Below, piece after piece: positions 4,797 to 5,652 of a stretch of 5,652 nt of DNA. The notes beneath the pieces are model-generated. The model was not told the DNA's origin and did no database searches. It saw only the letters and a list, made by a program, of their open reading frames with translations. Location: the NCBI GenBank assembly GCA_018818905.1, contig JAHIRA010000116.1:1-5652 (forward strand), written 5' to 3'. The DNA is from Patescibacteria group bacterium (GTDB taxonomy: Bacteria > Patescibacteriota > JABMPQ01 > JAHIRA01). A program made the translations under genes and the position numbers. Within the stretch, counting starts at the first letter, position 1. The number at the start of each line of letters is the position of its first letter.

Positions 4797-5652
4797 ATGA
4801 AAAAAAGGATTTTGATTGTACTGCCATTGCTTTTGTTTGGGTTGATGGTTGCTGGGTGTGAGAAAGACATAGCAGAAGAAAATAATTTAAATGAAGTCAG
4901 AAATAAGGAGTTATCTGATCTCGTAGAGTATAAAAACAAGCAATGGGGGTTCAAGATTTTGTATCCGGAAGGCTGGGAGTATGAGTAAAACATTTCTAGC
5001 TCAATAGGCTATGTGGTTTTCTCTCCAATTGACAAAAATACGGATGATGAGATTGTTATCGAGATGAAAAAGGATAGTAGGAAAATAGAAGAAATTGTAG
5101 AAAGCTATTCCAATAATTACACGAAAAAGGATAGTGACACGTACTTGATCAAAAACGACCCCGTAGACAATCAGGATACTTTTTCGTCTAATATTATTAA
5201 GAAAAATGATGCAAACTTTTTTAAAATTAGACTCGTTGGCAATATCAATGCAAAAAATGGTTTAACACCAGACCTTTACGATAAGTGCATCGACTCTTTT
5301 TCACTATTTGAATCGGATCCAATAGAAATTAATTTCAATTTGGATAAACAAGAACTAGAAATAACAACACAGGATTGGCATACTTACAGCGACAATGTCA
5401 TGAGCCTTAAGTATCCAGATAGCCTTAGACTTAAATCAGAGAGCAATACAAGTATACGATTCGAAAGTACTGAAGGTGAACAGGAGTCAGATATAGGACC
5501 TTTTGTTGATAAAATATTACTAATTGAAAGAGTTGACGAAAGCTTAGCGGGATTGATTGAGAGAAAAAAGAAGGAAATCCCAGATGATACAAGAAGCTCG
5601 GTTAATGCCAGAGAGATTAAAATAGATGGCAATAAAGCCATATATCTAGATA
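4797..5652 (+). pseudogene. PsbP-like lipoprotein paralogue interrupted by an in-frame TAA; runs off the right edge
   Basis: From the ATG at 4797 the frame encodes a type II signal peptide with lipobox VAGC (cysteine 21), then YKNKQWGFKILYPEGW (45-60). It stops at TAA 4986-4988, codon 64. The same frame then stays open for 221 codons to the window end and keeps matching the upstream lipoprotein: SSNIIKKNDANFFKI against SSSFIKKNGDNFYIV; LYDKCIDSFSLFESDP against LFDMVYQSFYAFEPDP; and a second domain opening WHTYSDNVMSLKYPDS. In the alignment the stop falls opposite Glu66 (GAA) of the paralogue, so one G-to-T change explains it. No frameshift is needed. The 63-residue product would be only a signal peptide and a domain fragment. 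Alternatives are a sequencing error, a polymorphism in the population, or stop-codon readthrough. The lack of further decay argues that the lesion, if real, is recent. Confidence 0.8.

Noticed and set aside
4986..4988. Reassigned UAA as a sense codon.
   Set aside because: UAA ends both the 2584-3663 and 3672-4745 genes at the expected length, and no other gene has an in-frame UAA. A mutation is simpler.
4769..5641. Minus-strand frames at 4769-4993 and 5384-5641 opposite the broken lipoprotein gene.
   Set aside because: The plus-strand frame matches the upstream paralogue along its whole length, so these are shadows.

Overview
The window looks like a piece of a low-GC, uncultured bacterial genome. 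The best guess is a member of the Candidate Phyla Radiation (Patescibacteria). The reasons are a 7TM/GAF-type sensor kinase of a kind common there, secreted and lipoprotein genes with weak homology signals, and the absence of a convincing Shine-Dalgarno sequence before any start codon. UGA and UAG both end genes here, so I see no sign of a recoded UGA. The lineage is inferred from gene style only; no rRNA or marker gene is present.

Left half, minus strand (1-2078): a tight three-gene signalling operon. It reads, in transcription order, a small XRE-type helix-turn-helix protein (1734-2078), a single-domain response regulator (1378-1737, 4-bp ATGA overlap with the HTH gene), and a multi-membrane-span sensor kinase with a GAF domain (1-1377, no gap after the regulator; its kinase core lies beyond the left edge). 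The receiver has no output domain of its own, and a free-standing DNA-binding protein sits beside it.

Middle (2079-2268): a divergent intergenic region crowded with signals. It holds a plausible promoter for the signalling operon, a perfect DnaA-box 9-mer, and a near-consensus sigma70 promoter (TTGACA, 17 nt, TATAGT) firing right. That promoter is overlapped by two palindromes and followed by a third in the leader. The first gene it serves (2269-2451) encodes a 60-residue ribbon-helix-helix protein, so self-repression at these palindromes is a natural hypothesis.

Right half, plus strand (2452-5652): a second near-consensus promoter (TTGACA, 17 nt, TATCAT) begins immediately after the ribbon-helix-helix stop codon. 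It is followed by a long hairpin ending in seven T's, either the terminator of the upstream gene or a leader attenuator. Then come three genes for exported proteins: a signal-peptide protein with about four DUF4214-like repeats and a C-terminal lamin-tail-like beta domain (2584-3663); a lipoprotein with two PsbP-like domains (3672-4745); and a diverged tandem paralogue of that lipoprotein (4797 to the right edge), interrupted by one in-frame TAA at codon 64 but otherwise open for 221 more codons. Together the right half looks like a cell-surface or secreted module. Whether the neighbouring signalling operon or the small regulator controls it is inference from proximity alone.
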